Source of the DNA: Rhodospirillaceae bacterium
GTDB taxonomy: Bacteria; Pseudomonadota; Alphaproteobacteria; Rhodospirillales; Magnetovibrionaceae
Length of the DNA: 16,026 nt
Assembly: GCA_002401565.1 (NCBI GenBank)
Contig: NVTL01000056.1
Coordinates: 5,633-21,658 of the forward strand
Direction: 5' to 3'
Shown here piece by piece: positions 15,106 through 16,026 of this stretch (its first letter is position 1; each line of letters opens with the position of its first letter). The notes beneath the pieces are model-generated. The model was given only the letters and a program-made list of their open reading frames with translations. It ran no database searches and had not been told where the DNA came from. The position numbers and the translations under genes are program-made.

Positions 15106-15125
15106 TGGCTGATTACGTATAAAAT
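15089..15125. repeat. Perfect 12-bp inverted repeat across the kinase stop codon
   Basis: ATTTTATACGTA (15089-15100) and TACGTATAAAAT (15114-15125) are exact reverse complements around a 13-nt loop that contains the kinase stop TAA (15103-15105). No T run follows on either strand, so a standard terminator is unlikely. It may be an mRNA 3' structure or a binding site for a dimeric regulator of the downstream gene. Twelve exact base pairs are not expected by chance in 16 kb. Confidence 0.7.
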
Positions 15126-15335
15126 ATAGGTAGATTCTTGTCATCGCTTTATGCTTAAAACCTATTAGATGCATATGGTTAAGTGCTTTTCGCTTAGCGC
15201 ATTAGTCCTACATATTGTTTCGGCAGAATTTTGCAATTTAAAGATTGCTTTTCGTCTAAAATCAATTACAGAGGATGTTCCGTCCCCGGGAACCTATACA
15301 TGATGACTGATCCCCATCACTCATCGGAGCAAATC

Positions 15336-16026
15336 ATGAAAAATTTTAATATTAGTACTCGCCTGTTCGCTATCGTATGCCTCGCCATTGTTGGACTTGT
15401 TGTTTTGACAGCCTTTGCCTTGGTGACACAAAAATCTGACTTAATGGAAAGTCGGCAAAATAAAACGCGTCAAATCGTAGAGACCGTTCAGAGCCTTATC
15501 AGCCACTACGGTCAACAAGTGGACGAAGGTCGCCTTTCCAAAGAAGATGCGCAAAATGCTGCGAAGATGGCGGTTAAAAGTATCCGTTACGATAAAAGCG
15601 AATATATTTGGATCAATGATTACAGTGCCACCATGATTATGCACCCCATCAAACCAAGCCTTGACGGTAAAGACCTTTCCAATTTTGAAGATCCCACCGG
15701 TAAAAAGATTTTTACCACGTTTGCCAATGTTGTGAAAAAAGACGGGGCAGGGTTTGTGGACTATTTCTGGGCAAAACCGGGGTTTGATCAACCCGTTCCT
15801 AAAATATCTTATGTCAAAGGTTATAAGCCTTGGGGCTGGGTTATCGGGTCCGGCATTTATGTCGATGATGTGGAAGCTAAGTTTCAAAGCAGCATGAAAA
15901 AGCTGGGCATGGGAACGTTGGTGATTGTAATTTTAATGGGCGGCAGTGCTCTGTTGATTTCGCGAAGCATCACCACCCCGTTGAGTGCGATTACAAAAAA
16001 CATGCAAAAGCTTGCCAATGGTAATC
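15336..16026 (+). CDS. sCache_2 sensor protein with HAMP, probably a methyl-accepting chemotaxis protein (partial)
   Basis: ATG 15336, with GGAG (15326-15329) 6 nt upstream, opens a frame that runs off the window after 230 codons. A first membrane segment (about 10-32) is followed by a periplasmic single Cache type 2 domain (about 35-185), recognised by RYDKSEYIWINDY (84-96), MHPIKPSLDGKDLS (102-115), FVDYFWAKPG (140-149) and PWGWVIGSGIYVDDV (165-179). A second segment (about 190-208) leads into a HAMP start (SITTPLSAITKNMQ). sCache_2 domains bind small organic acids and similar ligands. The signalling half is outside the window, so a kinase or diguanylate cyclase remains possible, but this layout is commonest in chemoreceptors. 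The 230 bp before it hold no other gene that I can see. Confidence 0.88.
   Translation, partial: MKNFNISTRLFAIVCLAIVGLVVLTAFALVTQKSDLMESRQNKTRQIVETVQSLISHYGQQVDEGRLSKEDAQNAAKMAVKSIRYDKSEYIWINDYSATMIMHPIKPSLDGKDLSNFEDPTGKKIFTTFANVVKKDGAGFVDYFWAKPGFDQPVPKISYVKGYKPWGWVIGSGIYVDDVEAKFQSSMKKLGMGTLVIVILMGGSALLISRSITTPLSAITKNMQKLANGN

Noticed and set aside
15277..15293. Inverted repeat GTTCC/GGAAC before the sCache gene
   Set aside because: Five-bp arms with a 7-bp spacer are expected by chance several times in this window; not listed as a feature.
15106..15335. Flagellar sigma28 promoter for the chemoreceptor-like gene
   Set aside because: TAAA occurrences at about 15240 and 15257 are not followed at the right distance by anything close to GCCGATAA.
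15441..15887. Minus-strand 148-codon open frame at the window end
   Set aside because: It is antisense to the well-supported sCache_2 coding frame and shows no domain of its own.

Overview
The window reads as a chromosomal segment of a Gram-negative alphaproteobacterium. The evidence is a single LolC/E-type permease next to lolD and dnaE (a neighbourhood I know from alphaproteobacteria), an rpsB-tsf operon whose S2 has an Ala/Lys/Pro-rich tail, several c- and b-type cytochromes, and large sensory proteins including a hemerythrin-linked histidine kinase. A Rhodospirillales-like, respiring, motile bacterium is my inference; the genus cannot be fixed from this sequence alone. I see no prophage, transposase, tRNA, rRNA or CRISPR array.

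Layout. (1) 1-1414: a compact plus-strand run made of the tail of an unseen gene, two unrecognised single-span membrane proteins (72 and 44 aa), DNA-3-methyladenine glycosylase I (tag) and a small exported protein of unknown function. (2) 1524-3438: lolC and lolD, which overlap and encode the inner-membrane machine that releases outer-membrane lipoproteins. (3) 3435-4304, minus strand: an EamA-family transporter lying between lolD and dnaE, its stop codon sharing a CTAG with the lolD stop. (4) 4423-7899: dnaE, the replicative polymerase alpha subunit, with all catalytic Asp residues and an internal clamp-binding motif. (5) 7903-10704: a redox block of cytochrome b561 (minus), an exported SUMF1-like protein lacking the catalytic Cys of true formylglycine-generating enzymes, a two-heme cytochrome built as a tandem 100-residue duplication, and a DHC-type two-heme cytochrome c. 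(6) 10705-11037: a structured intergenic region with a hairpin, two palindromes and three tandem 43-bp units that each fold as an imperfect hairpin. (7) 11038-12894: rpsB-tsf, closed by a strong intrinsic terminator. (8) 12964-15105: a membrane histidine kinase with a C-terminal bacteriohemerythrin domain. (9) 15336-16026: the start of an sCache_2 chemoreceptor-like protein cut by the window edge.

How the parts may work together. The b561 and the two exported cytochromes could form a membrane-to-periplasm electron-transfer set. The hemerythrin kinase and the sCache sensor could provide oxygen and small-molecule sensing. These links rest on adjacency and domain content only. The least explained items are the hairpin repeats before rpsB, the hairpin that covers the ribosome-binding site of the DHC cytochrome, a perfect 12-bp inverted repeat across the kinase stop codon, and the hemerythrin-kinase fusion itself.
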